From: an uncultured Prevotella sp.
GTDB taxonomy: Bacteria > Bacteroidota > Bacteroidia > Bacteroidales > Bacteroidaceae
DNA length: 64,000 nt
Assembly (NCBI GenBank): GCA_902495455.1
Contig: CABUXJ010000011.1
Location: 1-64,000, forward strand
Direction of reading: 5' to 3'
Shown here: positions 33,601 through 41,579 of the stretch, piece by piece
How the letters are laid out: each line of letters opens with the position of its first letter
Position numbering within the stretch: the first letter of the stretch is position 1
The notes under the pieces: model-generated
The model's database searches: none
What the model saw: only the letters and a program-made list of their open reading frames with translations
What the model was told of the DNA's origin: nothing
Program-made: the position numbers and the translations under genes

Positions 33601-34846
33601 TGCCGTAGAAATTGTAGTCTATCTCAAATTCCCTGCCCTCGGCCATGCGCATCCGTCCGTGGGGCGTGGCATAGCTCATCTGCGTCAGCTGCAGTGTGCC
33701 GTCGTTGCCCGTGTCGCGGTAGTGATGGGGCATGAAGCCCTGAAGCACCTTCACCTCACCGACTTGACTGCGGCGCGGGGCGTGTGCCGGACCGTCATAT
33801 CCGCCCTCGCCCGTGCCTACCGTCAGCGAGCCGTCGTCCTCCGGGCGTCCCGGCTCCATCGGCGGAACGGGAGGCGTCGCCGGGTCGCTGATGTCAGGGA
33901 TGGACACACCCGTGCGCAGGTCATCGGCCGTCACCGTCCAGCGCGTGCGCATCTTGCCCGCTGCGGCGTCGTAGCGCCACGTCACGCGGGTATCACGGGG
34001 AACGCTGTAAGCATATTCACTCATCGCCGTGAGCTCGTCCACACTGTGGAGCATGCCGACGGAGACATACTGCTGGCTGCCGCTGAAGCTGACGTTGAGC
34101 CGTCCGCCGTCGAGCGTCACCGCCGTTCCCTCTGGCAGATAGACGCCGTAGACGTCGCCGCCCATCTTCATGGCCAGACGGTCGGTCACGACGCGCTCCG
34201 ACGCCGCACCGTTAAAGAGCGGCCGGCCGTCAGTACCGACAAATTCGACCTCTGTCGCCGTAAAGTCAGCCGCAGTCCAGCTGCTCCGCGCGAGACTCAG
34301 CTGCGGCGTTATGCCGCGCATCTCTATCCACGTGAACGGCATGCCGTGGGCCATCGTGATGTACATCAGTCGCTCGCCGTCGCTCATCGAGAACTCCACG
34401 TCCCAGTCGTGCCACGACTCGGCGATGGCCGCCGTCGGGGCGAAATCCGTTCCTGCAACGGACAGGACGGTGTTGCTCTTCATCTCCGTTCCGTTGTCTA
34501 TCCAGAACGACGGCGCCTGAACATCAACGCCGTAGGGCCGCGCCTGAACTATCTGCGGATAGGCCCACATACGGCCGGAGTACGGCTGCGTTATCAGGTT
34601 TGTCCACCAGTCGTTCGTCGGAATCGGCTGGCCGTCGCGCTCGTGGAGCCACAGCTGGCGATACTGCATGTATTTGCTCTGGTCGCCTTTCCATCCGTAG
34701 TCTCCCGGAACGTGATATTCCGAACGGCAAAGTTCCAACGGCGTATATGACGCGTAGCTGCCCTTTCCCACTTTCACGACTTCCTGCGCCCCGGCCGTCA
34801 TAACCACGGCGGCCGCGCCAAGAAGCATCATTATCTTTCTCTTCAT
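30647..34846 (-). CDS. GH81 endo-beta-1,3-glucanase with two discoidin domains and sorting tail
   Basis: 1399 residues from ATG 34846. The frame extends to 34906, but those residues are encoded by a mobile repeat, and MKRKIMMLLGAAAVVMTAGA is the signal peptide. The GH81 N-terminal beta-domain has PTNDWWTNL (about 76-84). The (alpha/alpha)6 core has HHFHYGYFTYAAA (~531-543) with the catalytic Asp region, and NGQESTSEAMQGWGG (~600-614) with the paired catalytic glutamates. After ~895 come a discoidin (F5/8C, CBM32-like) domain, an Ig-like region, a second discoidin domain and the tail VYSIDGRLL...GIYIVGGRKLVR, a type IX sorting signal. It should cleave laminarin, curdlan or fungal beta-1,3-glucan at the cell surface. 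Confidence 0.92.
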   Translation of the reverse strand: MKRKIMMLLGAAAVVMTAGAQEVVKVGKGSYASYTPLELCRSEYHVPGDYGWKGDQSKYMQYRQLWLHERDGQPIPTNDWWTNLITQPYSGRMWAYPQIVQARPYGVDVQAPSFWIDNGTEMKSNTVLSVAGTDFAPTAAIAESWHDWDVEFSMSDGERLMYITMAHGMPFTWIEMRGITPQLSLARSSWTAADFTATEVEFVGTDGRPLFNGAASERVVTDRLAMKMGGDVYGVYLPEGTAVTLDGGRLNVSFSGSQQYVSVGMLHSVDELTAMSEYAYSVPRDTRVTWRYDAAAGKMRTRWTVTADDLRTGVSIPDISDPATPPVPPMEPGRPEDDGSLTVGTGEGGYDGPAHAPRRSQVGEVKVLQGFMPHHYRDTGNDGTLQLTQMSYATPHGRMRMAEGREFEIDYNFYGMLPYYAVPVAGDSREHPYREDRMMEMLSSYAANGSFGADTYWGGKGLTQMALNMMFAREMGQTELFRQCRDKLKAALVNWMTYTPGEKNFFFARYDRWGAMVGYSTSYDSDTFNDHHFHYGYFTYAAALLALVDDDFRNNYGDMVTLIAKDYANWDRTDTRFPLFRTFDPWAGHSFAGGMGDDNGNGQESTSEAMQGWGGVYMLGVALGDDEMRDAGLFGWLSEARGTAEYWFDRHSDPATGGEGYHTQTSDDYNIPYSIFRDGEGNTPPYNSNLTCHGVGWWTYFGYDAIFMQGIQWMPVSPALDYLSEDKAYAAWDYGRMWSDRRIGGWLESEKTKDGYLGNSGGWGNVALSYLQRSDPEEAARIFDLCWEAGEPEIKSYDTNGITYFVTHSHLSHGDIDWTIHADMPTARVYRKADGTLTYMAFNPKDEAQTVTFSDGTRLTVAARSMAVSGMESKAVKEITPDAPAEEDPRAELAMVNLALNRTATSSGNENDMTQSAAMAVDGSAKTRWASLKEDGQWLSVDLGRQARIYKVCVDWEAAFASEYRVMVSADGATWTEAERVATTGGRDEIMLGDREARHVKIECLKRKSDAWGISIYELQVFGAYTDAGDDELLGVKIASEADVLHQYEPCRMTIKGYTVGGRWTEVSPRWSSKDGRITADGTFTPRVYPKATVTATLGDLRVDKTVPVEEALFAGSITLTPRTGQVAVGETYAVEVGVKNQFGEPMTVNPANVEYRLCTYDDDRIMSPTTDGALDIEAMTLSFTAPGRYALIAIDGVAVDTAYVEARNFSDINLALHRPAVATSSENDGMDARYSTDGNMETRWGSIWGDGYTQEVKDNQSITVDLEAVYSIDRVRMFWQDARASEYKLQVSTDGEMWQTVKTVKDSPKEETVSFTETPARFVRMQGVKRNMDYGYSIYEFEVYGTRRITGPSSISSPTVLPQHADVYSIDGRLLMRNARISQLPKGIYIVGGRKLVR

Positions 34847-34861
34847 GTTTTCTATTCGTTG

Positions 34862-34993
34862 TAAGTAAGTATTCATTATTACTTTATAATAAGTTTTTTT
34901 GAACACAGAGACACGGAGACACAGAGGACAATATAACTCTATGTCTCCGTGTCTCTGTGTTCAAAATATAAACTAATTGTTGCAACATACTTA
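34862..34993. repeat. MITE-like element family C copy 1
   Basis: 132 bases beginning TAAGTAAGTATT and ending in complementary ATACTTA, with a central hairpin made of gaacacagagacacggagac and its complement. A copy in the opposite orientation lies at 51820-51950 and differs at about three positions. It sits 15 bases upstream of the GH81 start codon. Confidence 0.85.
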
Positions 34994-35028
34994 TGTATAT
35001 AAATGATATATCTTCGTCATGAGGGGCC

Positions 35029-37089
35029 TTATTTCCTCACGCTCTTCCGTCCCTTCTTCACGACGATGCCGCGGCCCGTCGTGCGGATGCCGCCGAGACT
35101 AAACTCCTTCACAGTCTCCGGAGAAGCAACCTCGCCGGCGACGCGCTCAATTCCCGTAACGTCACCGAAGACGACGCCCATCTTGGCCATCGAGGCGTCC
35201 TGTGTCGTCACCCAGGCGCGGAACGGCGGTATCTCAGCCGTCGCAGAAGCGAGGCGGAACTGACTCTTGTCGTCCAGAACATAGACAAACGTGCCCGCCA
35301 CGGCTGCCGTCATGCGGCGATAGGTTCCTGTGAAGGCTGCGTCATCACCGCTGTCCGTCGTACACGTGAAATCAACCACGGCGTCCGTCGCCGTCAGTTC
35401 CAGCGCGCGGTTACCACTGATGATATAGGGCGTTCCGGCCGTCAGCGTCAGCGTCTCCTGAAAGAGCAGCCCCGACGACGTGCGGTCGACGAGCGAATAG
35501 GCCCTGAGGCCCGCAGGAACGGCAACAGCGAAGGGCACGACGAGGGTCTGGAGCTCGTCGGAGGCCGCGCGGACATAGCAGACCTCAGCCGCGCGGACGG
35601 TCAGAAGCGTGTTTACGTCACTGCCGTCGTGGAGCGTGATGCGGTCGGAGGCATAGCCGTCGGCCGTCACGGTCACGAGGTTAGGCGTTCCGGCGAGCGA
35701 AGTCTTCTGCTCCTCCGTGACGATAAACATGGCGTTCGGATTGAGCGGTGTTATCGTCATCGGCGTCTTCACCGTCACGTTGCGCATGTCGTAAGCAACG
35801 GCATTGTCCTCGTCGAAGAAGGCTGCCGTCACCTCATTCAGCTCACCGTCGAGCACAAAGGCTCCCGTCGTTGCGTCGGGCTGGACCGATTTGACTATCT
35901 CACCATCGACGGCACGGCCGAAGACGCTGAACTCACGAACCTTGACTCCATATTGCGTGGCGGCCTGAGTGCTCAGGAACTTCACGTAACGGACCCGCGA
36001 AGCATCGGCCGTGAAACGTCCCAGACGGTCCCTCCATGCGTTGATGCCCGCGGGATGGGTCACACTGGCAGCCTCCGTCCACGTCTCTCCGTCGGCGGAG
36101 AAGCTGACGGCGTAGGCCGACGACGACGCACCCTCAAAACATACGCTGACCATTGAGACGGCGTAGTCCTTGCCAAGATCGAGCACAAACCACGCGTCAT
36201 ACGTACGCTCCGCTTCCGAGTCACCCGTATTGTCATGGAGCACCCACTCGCCCGGGCCCTCGTTGCCGTCGAACGCCAAGGCCATCGTCGCGGCGTCGGC
36301 CTCGTCGTTATGGCCAGTCACCTTGTCGGCCGCGGCCACATTGCTACCGTCATAGCCGACGACTGACACCGGCTGGGCAGCCACACCGGCCGAGCGCACC
36401 GTGATCACGGCTGTTCCCGTCTTCAGCGGCGTATAGACATTGCCGTTGAAAACACCGGCATCGGCGGGGCTGACGTCATAGCTGACCTCAGTGAGGTCTA
36501 TCGGAGCTCCATACTGATCCTCTGCCGTACAGTCTATCGTCACGCTACTGCTCAGACGGCACATATCCGCCGAGGCAACGGCCGTGAGGCGGGTGACCAC
36601 GGGAGCCGTCTTCTTATAGACTCCGAACTCAAAAAAGCTGTAACCGTAGGGCAGAGCGCGCTCAATGCCGACGAACTTGACATAGCGGGCCGTGACAGGC
36701 GCCGCAAGGTCATACGTCTGCGTCAGCGACGTCAGCTGCTCGTCACGTTCGACGATGGTTACGGCGTCAGAGAAGTCGGCCGCACCCGCCGCCTCAATTC
36801 TGAAGCGACGGGCGTAAGCTCCCTCCCAGACAATCTGAATCATATCAAACTCGCGCGGTTCTCCCAAATCCACGCTCCACCACTGGTCGTCAGCGTCATC
36901 ACCGTCGAAACGTGACTCCCAGCGCGAATCACCGGCCGGATTGCCGTCGACGGCCTTGTCCGCCGTGTGGGCTCCAACCTCAGACGAGGCCGTCGCAGGA
37001 CAGCCCAACGCCATGTTTTCCTCCTGCGCCACTGACGGTACTGCCGCCACGAGCACACCGAGGATAATTCCAATTGCTCTTTTTCTCAT
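35029..37089 (-). CDS. secreted discoidin-domain protein with sorting tail
   Basis: 686 residues; signal peptide MRKRAIGIILGVLVAAVPSVAQ. Discoidin (F5/8C) domain 1 at ~25-150 (ARRFRIEAAG; GYSFFEFGVY), an Ig-like segment ~155-240, discoidin domain 2 at ~250-395 (YDAWFVLDLGKDYAVSMVSV), and a ~230-residue beta-rich module (~425-655) starting at PNAMFIVTEEQ that is also present in the protein at 37778. It ends with a degenerate sorting tail FSLGGIRTTGRGIVVKKGRK. No catalytic domain is visible. Likely a surface glycan-binding partner for the glucanases. Same strand as GH81 and probably in its transcription unit, with a MITE between them. Confidence 0.82.
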   Translation of the reverse strand: MRKRAIGIILGVLVAAVPSVAQEENMALGCPATASSEVGAHTADKAVDGNPAGDSRWESRFDGDDADDQWWSVDLGEPREFDMIQIVWEGAYARRFRIEAAGAADFSDAVTIVERDEQLTSLTQTYDLAAPVTARYVKFVGIERALPYGYSFFEFGVYKKTAPVVTRLTAVASADMCRLSSSVTIDCTAEDQYGAPIDLTEVSYDVSPADAGVFNGNVYTPLKTGTAVITVRSAGVAAQPVSVVGYDGSNVAAADKVTGHNDEADAATMALAFDGNEGPGEWVLHDNTGDSEAERTYDAWFVLDLGKDYAVSMVSVCFEGASSSAYAVSFSADGETWTEAASVTHPAGINAWRDRLGRFTADASRVRYVKFLSTQAATQYGVKVREFSVFGRAVDGEIVKSVQPDATTGAFVLDGELNEVTAAFFDEDNAVAYDMRNVTVKTPMTITPLNPNAMFIVTEEQKTSLAGTPNLVTVTADGYASDRITLHDGSDVNTLLTVRAAEVCYVRAASDELQTLVVPFAVAVPAGLRAYSLVDRTSSGLLFQETLTLTAGTPYIISGNRALELTATDAVVDFTCTTDSGDDAAFTGTYRRMTAAVAGTFVYVLDDKSQFRLASATAEIPPFRAWVTTQDASMAKMGVVFGDVTGIERVAGEVASPETVKEFSLGGIRTTGRGIVVKKGRKSVRK

Positions 37090-37170
37090 GTCTCAAATAG
37101 TTGATAAATTAATTGTTTTTTTTTATTCCATTACATGATTCATAATATTACAGTCGCCACTGTTATCATT

Positions 37171-37302
37171 GTAGGGTCGCGACCCGTCGCGACCGCCGCC
37201 TTGCCAGCTAAACAACCAACCGCATAACCAATCATGTATATAAGCCAGCCGGTGAGTTAAATCACGAGGCATAGAGGCGGTCGCAACGGGTCGCGACCCT
37301 AC
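37171..37302. repeat. palindromic element family B copy 2
   Basis: 27-base inverted ends, gtagggtcgcgacccgtcgc... (37171-37197) and complement (37276-37302) with one mismatch; 132 bases in total with an AT-rich centre. Confidence 0.85.
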
Positions 37303-37334
37303 TTTAGGCATGTCACTCCAAATCTCGGATAGAC

Positions 37335-37415
37335 CTCATTTTACCGACCAATATAACTCATTTTATTGACCAATATAGCTCATATTACCGACCTATATGA
37401 CTCATTTCATTTCCA
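37335..37415. repeat. 22-base tandem repeat, copy 1
   Basis: Units ctcattttaccgaccaatat(aa) at 37335, 37357 and 37379 plus a partial unit at 37401. Closely related to the tandem array at 49872. Confidence 0.75.
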
Positions 37416-37478
37416 AAATAGTCTGTTTTTAACCTCCCGATATAGCGTGGGATTATCATCCAAACAGATATGAAAAGA

Positions 37479-37513
37479 GGGCACGCAGTCCGTAACGCTA
37501 CGTCTGTGTGCCC
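37479..37513 (-). terminator. terminator hairpin after the 62-residue peptide gene
   Basis: Arms gggcacgcag / ctgtgtgccc with a G-U pair and a 15-base loop; downstream on the minus strand is CTCTTTTC. Confidence 0.6.
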
Positions 37514-37550
37514 CCTTGACATTCATTCAATAAATATCATCTCGTGAAGA

Positions 37551-37739
37551 TTAATCCTCTTCTTCATCGTCGCCCCAAACATTGAAACTGTGACCTTTGG
37601 CGTCTACCGAATTCCCCACGCCGATAGTTACATCTCCAAATGCAGCACCTACACTGTCGGGATCGCTTGCGGCCATGAAGGTCTCAGCCTCAACGTTCAC
37701 AACCAGGATTTCCGGCTTTACATATATGTTCTTTTTCAT
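37551..37739 (-). CDS. small acidic-tailed peptide (62 residues), function unknown
   Basis: Starts MKKNIYVKPEILVVNVEAET, a head with a basic N-terminus, then FMAASDPDSVG, and a tail VDAKGHSFNVWGDDEEED. Small proteins of this plan (MKK-YxKPxIxV head, ...AKG...W/F...acidic tail) are frequent in Prevotella and relatives. Their function is not established; some features (conserved leader, variable core, short acidic end) recall peptide precursors. It has no signal peptide or cysteine. It lies inside the glucan locus, 38 bases after the stop of the upstream discoidin protein gene, and is followed by a terminator, so it is expressed with the secreted glycan-binding proteins. Confidence 0.7.
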   Translation of the reverse strand: MKKNIYVKPEILVVNVEAETFMAASDPDSVGAAFGDVTIGVGNSVDAKGHSFNVWGDDEEED

Positions 37740-37777
37740 GTCATTCGTTTTTTTAGTTAATAGACTCTTAAAAGGAA

Positions 37778-39967
37778 TTACTTAATAACAACTTTCTTGC
37801 CGCTAACGATGTAGAGACCCTTAGCCAGACCATCAACAGAACCGTTGCTGTTCACGAAGCGACCGTCGATTGTATATACATTGCCAGCTTTTGCAGTTGT
37901 CTCTCCGTTAACAGAGCTGATGCCGTCTGTTCCACCGTTGTTGAAGATGAAGCGGATGTTCTTTGCAGCAGACTCATCACCGTTGACAGTGAAGTAGCCG
38001 CGGAAAGCGCCGATTGTACCACCGTCAACCTTGTTCAGAACAATGCTCTCAGTAGAGTTGAGCAGACCATACTGCGTGCCGTCACCAGCAAACGTGTCAT
38101 AGTTGCCGTGGAATGTGAGGTTGCCACAAGTAAGATTATTAATCTTACCAGTATCATGTCCTTTCCCATCAGCCATATCGAGGTCACCGGTACCAGTCAC
38201 TTCGAGCGTTACTCCTTCAGCAGAATAAAGGACGTAAGGTGTATGAGCAGCAAGCTGCTTGTTCTCTATTCGCTTGAAAGTATAGACATTTTCATTCTGT
38301 GCATCGAACTCGTAAGCAGAAATACCTTCCGGCAAAGTGATGGCCTTCGGAAGCGTTGTGGTCACATACTTACCAGCGGCAATATCACGGGTGTATTTGT
38401 AACCGGGAGTACCTGTTGATATGAAGAAGTTGGTGTAAACAGGATAACCGTCGGTAATCTCATACTGATTTCTCGCGATAAACCAGGTATTAGCCTGAAT
38501 GTAGAAGAGATTCTTCATCTCAGTGAGCTGGGCAGCCTGCTCATCTGTAACGATAAACATTGCGTTGGGGTTGGCCGGAGCCAGAGTTGTTATACCTTCA
38601 GCTATCTCAAGTCCTGTAAGGTCATACGGCAACTTATTGATGTCTGTCAGCAATGTGTTTATCTGCTCTACATTAGTAGCTTTACCCGTGATAACGTAAT
38701 ACTGAAGGGTGCCTTGAGGCTCTGCAGATATCATAGGCTCCATGGGAGCAGCCTCTTTTTTTGAGAAGTAAACATTAGCAACAAGCACATCAGGATAAAC
38801 GCCGTCAATCTTGTCCATTTTCAAAGTTATAGTATGAAGATTGACCGCTTTTGACACATCAATATCAAGCGAAGTCCATTTTCCAGCTTCTGTTGTAAAT
38901 GGCACATCTGCTATTTGAGACTGTTCAAAATTGAATTTACCGGTAGATACATTTACCGTGAAAAGTTCTATGTGAAGCGTAGTAACATCGTTGTCTGCGG
39001 GAACAAAATCTGGAGTCCAACCTTTGAACGGCTCTTTAGTATTGCCTATAAACAAACAACCAGCTGCTCCGATATGTTTAAAGACTTTACCTCCAATAGT
39101 CAATTCATTCAAAACAGTAGCCTTTTCGTTATAGGCTCCTTCCCACGTAACGTTTCCATTATAAGTTGTAGTGGTATTGCTATAAACAGGTATAACGATT
39201 TCATCTTCAGAAGGAGCTGACGGAGCATCATTCTCACCAAGAGCATAGAGTTGGACAGTCTTAACGACGTCACCACTCGTTGCTTTTACCGTAATATAAC
39301 CTGAAGCCGTAGTGTGCAAGACGTTGTTTTCATCAAGCGTTCCATTTTCAACTTCAAATGTTACATTTCCGTTCATAGCCAAACCATTCTGATCTATAGC
39401 CGTGACGTTCATTTGGGTATCTTGACCTGCAACAACAAATAAAGGTGATACAGCAAACGTTGTCAGTTCCGCTACAGAATAATTAAGATTGTAGACTTCA
39501 AATTCAAAGAACGTATATCCATAAGTTCCTTGTTTAACACCTTGTAATTTTACATATTTGGCCGTGACGACGTTATCCAATACAACTGTTTCATATTCTC
39601 CGCCAGGCGTCAACTTGTCAACAACAGAAGCAACTGTAGTCCATTCATTGCCATCAGTAGAAACTTCTATATTGTATGAGTGAGCTCCCATATTCATAGC
39701 ACCTTCACACAACATTTTAATGGTATTGAAAGTCTGCAGCTCACTCCATTCCAATTGAAACCAAGCATCATCTCCTCCACCATTGCTACCCCATCGTGTA
39801 CCATTATTACCGTCAATGGCATTGGACGCTATTAAATCACCTTCATGATATGAATCCGTTGCTGTGACAGTAACATCTTCACCAACTGGCTTAATCGCAA
39901 GATTATCCTGCGCAAAGGCCGTTGCTGTCGCGATAAACGCGGCTGCGAGTAATAATAATTTTTTCAT
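37778..39967 (-). CDS. secreted discoidin-domain glycan-binding protein with sorting tail
   Basis: 729 residues; signal peptide MKKLLLLAAAFIATATAFAQ. Discoidin (F5/8C) domain ~22-160 (NGTRWGSNGG; GYTFFEFEVYN), an Ig-like segment ~165-260 (VSPLFVVAGQDTQMNVTAID), a jelly-roll-like carbohydrate-binding region ~275-400 (WTSLDIDVSKAVNLHTITLK), then the PNAMFIVTDEQ module (~455-690) shared with the protein at 35029, and a full sorting tail VYTIDGRFVN...GLYIVSGKKVVIK. No catalytic site is seen. Its DNA is clearly more AT-rich than the neighbouring GH81 and 35029 genes, suggesting a different origin or selection. Probably displays on the surface and binds beta-glucan. Confidence 0.82.
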   Translation of the reverse strand: MKKLLLLAAAFIATATAFAQDNLAIKPVGEDVTVTATDSYHEGDLIASNAIDGNNGTRWGSNGGGDDAWFQLEWSELQTFNTIKMLCEGAMNMGAHSYNIEVSTDGNEWTTVASVVDKLTPGGEYETVVLDNVVTAKYVKLQGVKQGTYGYTFFEFEVYNLNYSVAELTTFAVSPLFVVAGQDTQMNVTAIDQNGLAMNGNVTFEVENGTLDENNVLHTTASGYITVKATSGDVVKTVQLYALGENDAPSAPSEDEIVIPVYSNTTTTYNGNVTWEGAYNEKATVLNELTIGGKVFKHIGAAGCLFIGNTKEPFKGWTPDFVPADNDVTTLHIELFTVNVSTGKFNFEQSQIADVPFTTEAGKWTSLDIDVSKAVNLHTITLKMDKIDGVYPDVLVANVYFSKKEAAPMEPMISAEPQGTLQYYVITGKATNVEQINTLLTDINKLPYDLTGLEIAEGITTLAPANPNAMFIVTDEQAAQLTEMKNLFYIQANTWFIARNQYEITDGYPVYTNFFISTGTPGYKYTRDIAAGKYVTTTLPKAITLPEGISAYEFDAQNENVYTFKRIENKQLAAHTPYVLYSAEGVTLEVTGTGDLDMADGKGHDTGKINNLTCGNLTFHGNYDTFAGDGTQYGLLNSTESIVLNKVDGGTIGAFRGYFTVNGDESAAKNIRFIFNNGGTDGISSVNGETTAKAGNVYTIDGRFVNSNGSVDGLAKGLYIVSGKKVVIK

Positions 39968-40029
39968 AATAGTTTTAAATATTAAATGTTAGTTAATCGA
40001 TAATTGTTCGTTGTTTTGCCTAAAAGTTA

Positions 40030-41538
40030 TCACTTTATCACCATCTTTCGCGTTCCTCCGGATGTCAGGACGATGTAGATGCCGCGTTCGAGGTTCAGTT
40101 CGGACAAGTCGATGGTCGTGGCGATGTGGGTGCCGTTGACGCCGAAGATCTTGACAGGGCCCTCGTCGGTGGCAACCGGCGCCATGGAGATAGATGCCGA
40201 GGTGGAGACAAAGCTGAAAGAGTTGAGCAGAAACGGATCTGTTCCTGCGTTATAGATCATGATGGAGTGGTCGCCGGCGGTGAGTTTGGCCGTGAAGTTG
40301 CGGTCGGTCCATAAGTTTTCCGTTGACGTGAGCGACTGGGTGACACTCTTCTTCCCGTCAACATAAAGCCATACGGGCGTCGTTGCGGAAGAACTGAGGT
40401 GGAGCGTGAAGCGATAGTCGCCGTCAGCGGGAACGCTGAGCTGATATTTCGCCCATGCGCCGGAACGCATCTCCAGCTGGAGGGGACGGGCGCTGCCGTT
40501 CTCTGTGTTGGGACGCAAACGAACCTGCTGGTCGTCGGTGCTGGCGTCAACATAGTCTTTGGCATCGACGGTCTCGCCGGGCTGATAGAACCGGGAAGTG
40601 TCGAAAGACGACATGTAAGTGTAGACCGTTCCGAGAGTGGACAGCGGGCTGTCGCTACGATTGGTCTCGAAGATGCTGAAATAGGGATATTCGGCGGCGC
40701 GGGCGTTGGCCATGAACCATGCGTATCCCTCGACGAGGTCGCTCTGTTCGAGCTTCTGAATCTTCTGAGTCATTTGGTCAATCTGGAAGTCAACACCAGT
40801 GACGGTTCCGTCGTTCTCCCATGAGCAGAACTCGGTGAGCATCATGCGGGGGAAGTGGCCGTTGGCGGCGCGGTAGGCATCGAGATACTTCACGATGTTG
40901 GGATAGCGGCCGTAGACGTCTTTCTTCGACGCATCATAAAGGTCGGCGTAGAAATATTCCGTGGCAAACCACGTGTTGGCCGAAAACCAGTTCATGTAGC
41001 AATGGAGCGCGAGGCAGTCGACACGGGCGTCGGGATAAAGGCGGAAGAACTCGTCAAGCCACTCGTAGGGACTCCACGTGCGGCCGCCGACGCGCTCGTT
41101 GGTGAAGTTGAGCGCCGGAGCGACGAGCTTCAGGCCGAAGTCGGCAGCGATCTTCTCTAACTTGGGCCAAGCGGAGGCGGCCTGTGCGGGCGTCATGTTG
41201 GCCTGTGCGGAGAAGTTGGGTTCGTTGAAGCCGAGCAGATAGCGAACGCCTGGATTGGCGGCGAGCCACTGGCGCAGCTCCGTCTCATCAAAACCTGCGT
41301 TCCAGCACATCGGAACGAACTCCATGTCGCCCTTGGGGCCGAGGTTGGTAACGGCGTTGCGGGGTTTCGTGCCCCAGTTGTAAATCCACGACACGCCGGG
41401 TGCCATCTTGCTGACGGGAGACTCGGAAATGGCCTGAGTCTTCTCGTCCCAGCCGATCCCCCGCTTGGCGCTTCTTTCCTGCGCCAAGACGGGTACGGCC
41501 ACGAGTAATGATAATATAGCTGATATAATTGTTTTCAT
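40030..41538 (-). CDS. GH128-type beta-1,3-glucanase with CBM6-like domain and sorting tail
   Basis: 502 residues; signal peptide MKTIISAILSLLVAVPVLAQ. Residues ~24-320 form a TIM-barrel of the Asl1-like/GH128 family: KRGIGWDE, WIYNWGTKP, YLLGFNEPN (acid/base E106) and MMLTEFCSW (nucleophile E236). Residues ~345-460 look like a CBM6-type jelly roll (LQLEMRSGAWAKYQLSVPAD). The tail KIFGVNGTHI...GIYIVLTSGGTRKMVIK is a sorting signal. GH128 enzymes cut beta-1,3-glucan, complementing GH81 and GH16 encoded in the same cluster. 41 bases from the GH16 gene; likely one operon. Confidence 0.88.
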   Translation of the reverse strand: MKTIISAILSLLVAVPVLAQERSAKRGIGWDEKTQAISESPVSKMAPGVSWIYNWGTKPRNAVTNLGPKGDMEFVPMCWNAGFDETELRQWLAANPGVRYLLGFNEPNFSAQANMTPAQAASAWPKLEKIAADFGLKLVAPALNFTNERVGGRTWSPYEWLDEFFRLYPDARVDCLALHCYMNWFSANTWFATEYFYADLYDASKKDVYGRYPNIVKYLDAYRAANGHFPRMMLTEFCSWENDGTVTGVDFQIDQMTQKIQKLEQSDLVEGYAWFMANARAAEYPYFSIFETNRSDSPLSTLGTVYTYMSSFDTSRFYQPGETVDAKDYVDASTDDQQVRLRPNTENGSARPLQLEMRSGAWAKYQLSVPADGDYRFTLHLSSSATTPVWLYVDGKKSVTQSLTSTENLWTDRNFTAKLTAGDHSIMIYNAGTDPFLLNSFSFVSTSASISMAPVATDEGPVKIFGVNGTHIATTIDLSELNLERGIYIVLTSGGTRKMVIK

Positions 41539-41579
41539 CTTTACCTATATATAAAAGGTGTAGGATTGCTGTTGCCGGA

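Larger units (their letters stand above)
37090..37550. other. intergenic region with repeats and a terminator
   Basis: Contains a family B element (37171-37302), the 23-base motif (37313-37335), three and a half 22-base tandem units (37335-37415) and a hairpin (37479-37513) followed on the minus strand by CTCTTTTC, terminating the upstream minus-strand transcript. No gene. Confidence 0.6.

Noticed and set aside
33554..34750. Long plus-strand open frame opposite GH81
   Set aside because: Antisense to a clear GH81 domain; the composition (Arg/His/Val-rich) is typical of antisense frames in GC-rich genes.
34847..34906. N-terminal extension of the GH81 protein
   Set aside because: Largely encoded by the MITE; the same residues occur in a non-coding context at the second copy near 51.9 kb, and a signal peptide starts at 34846.
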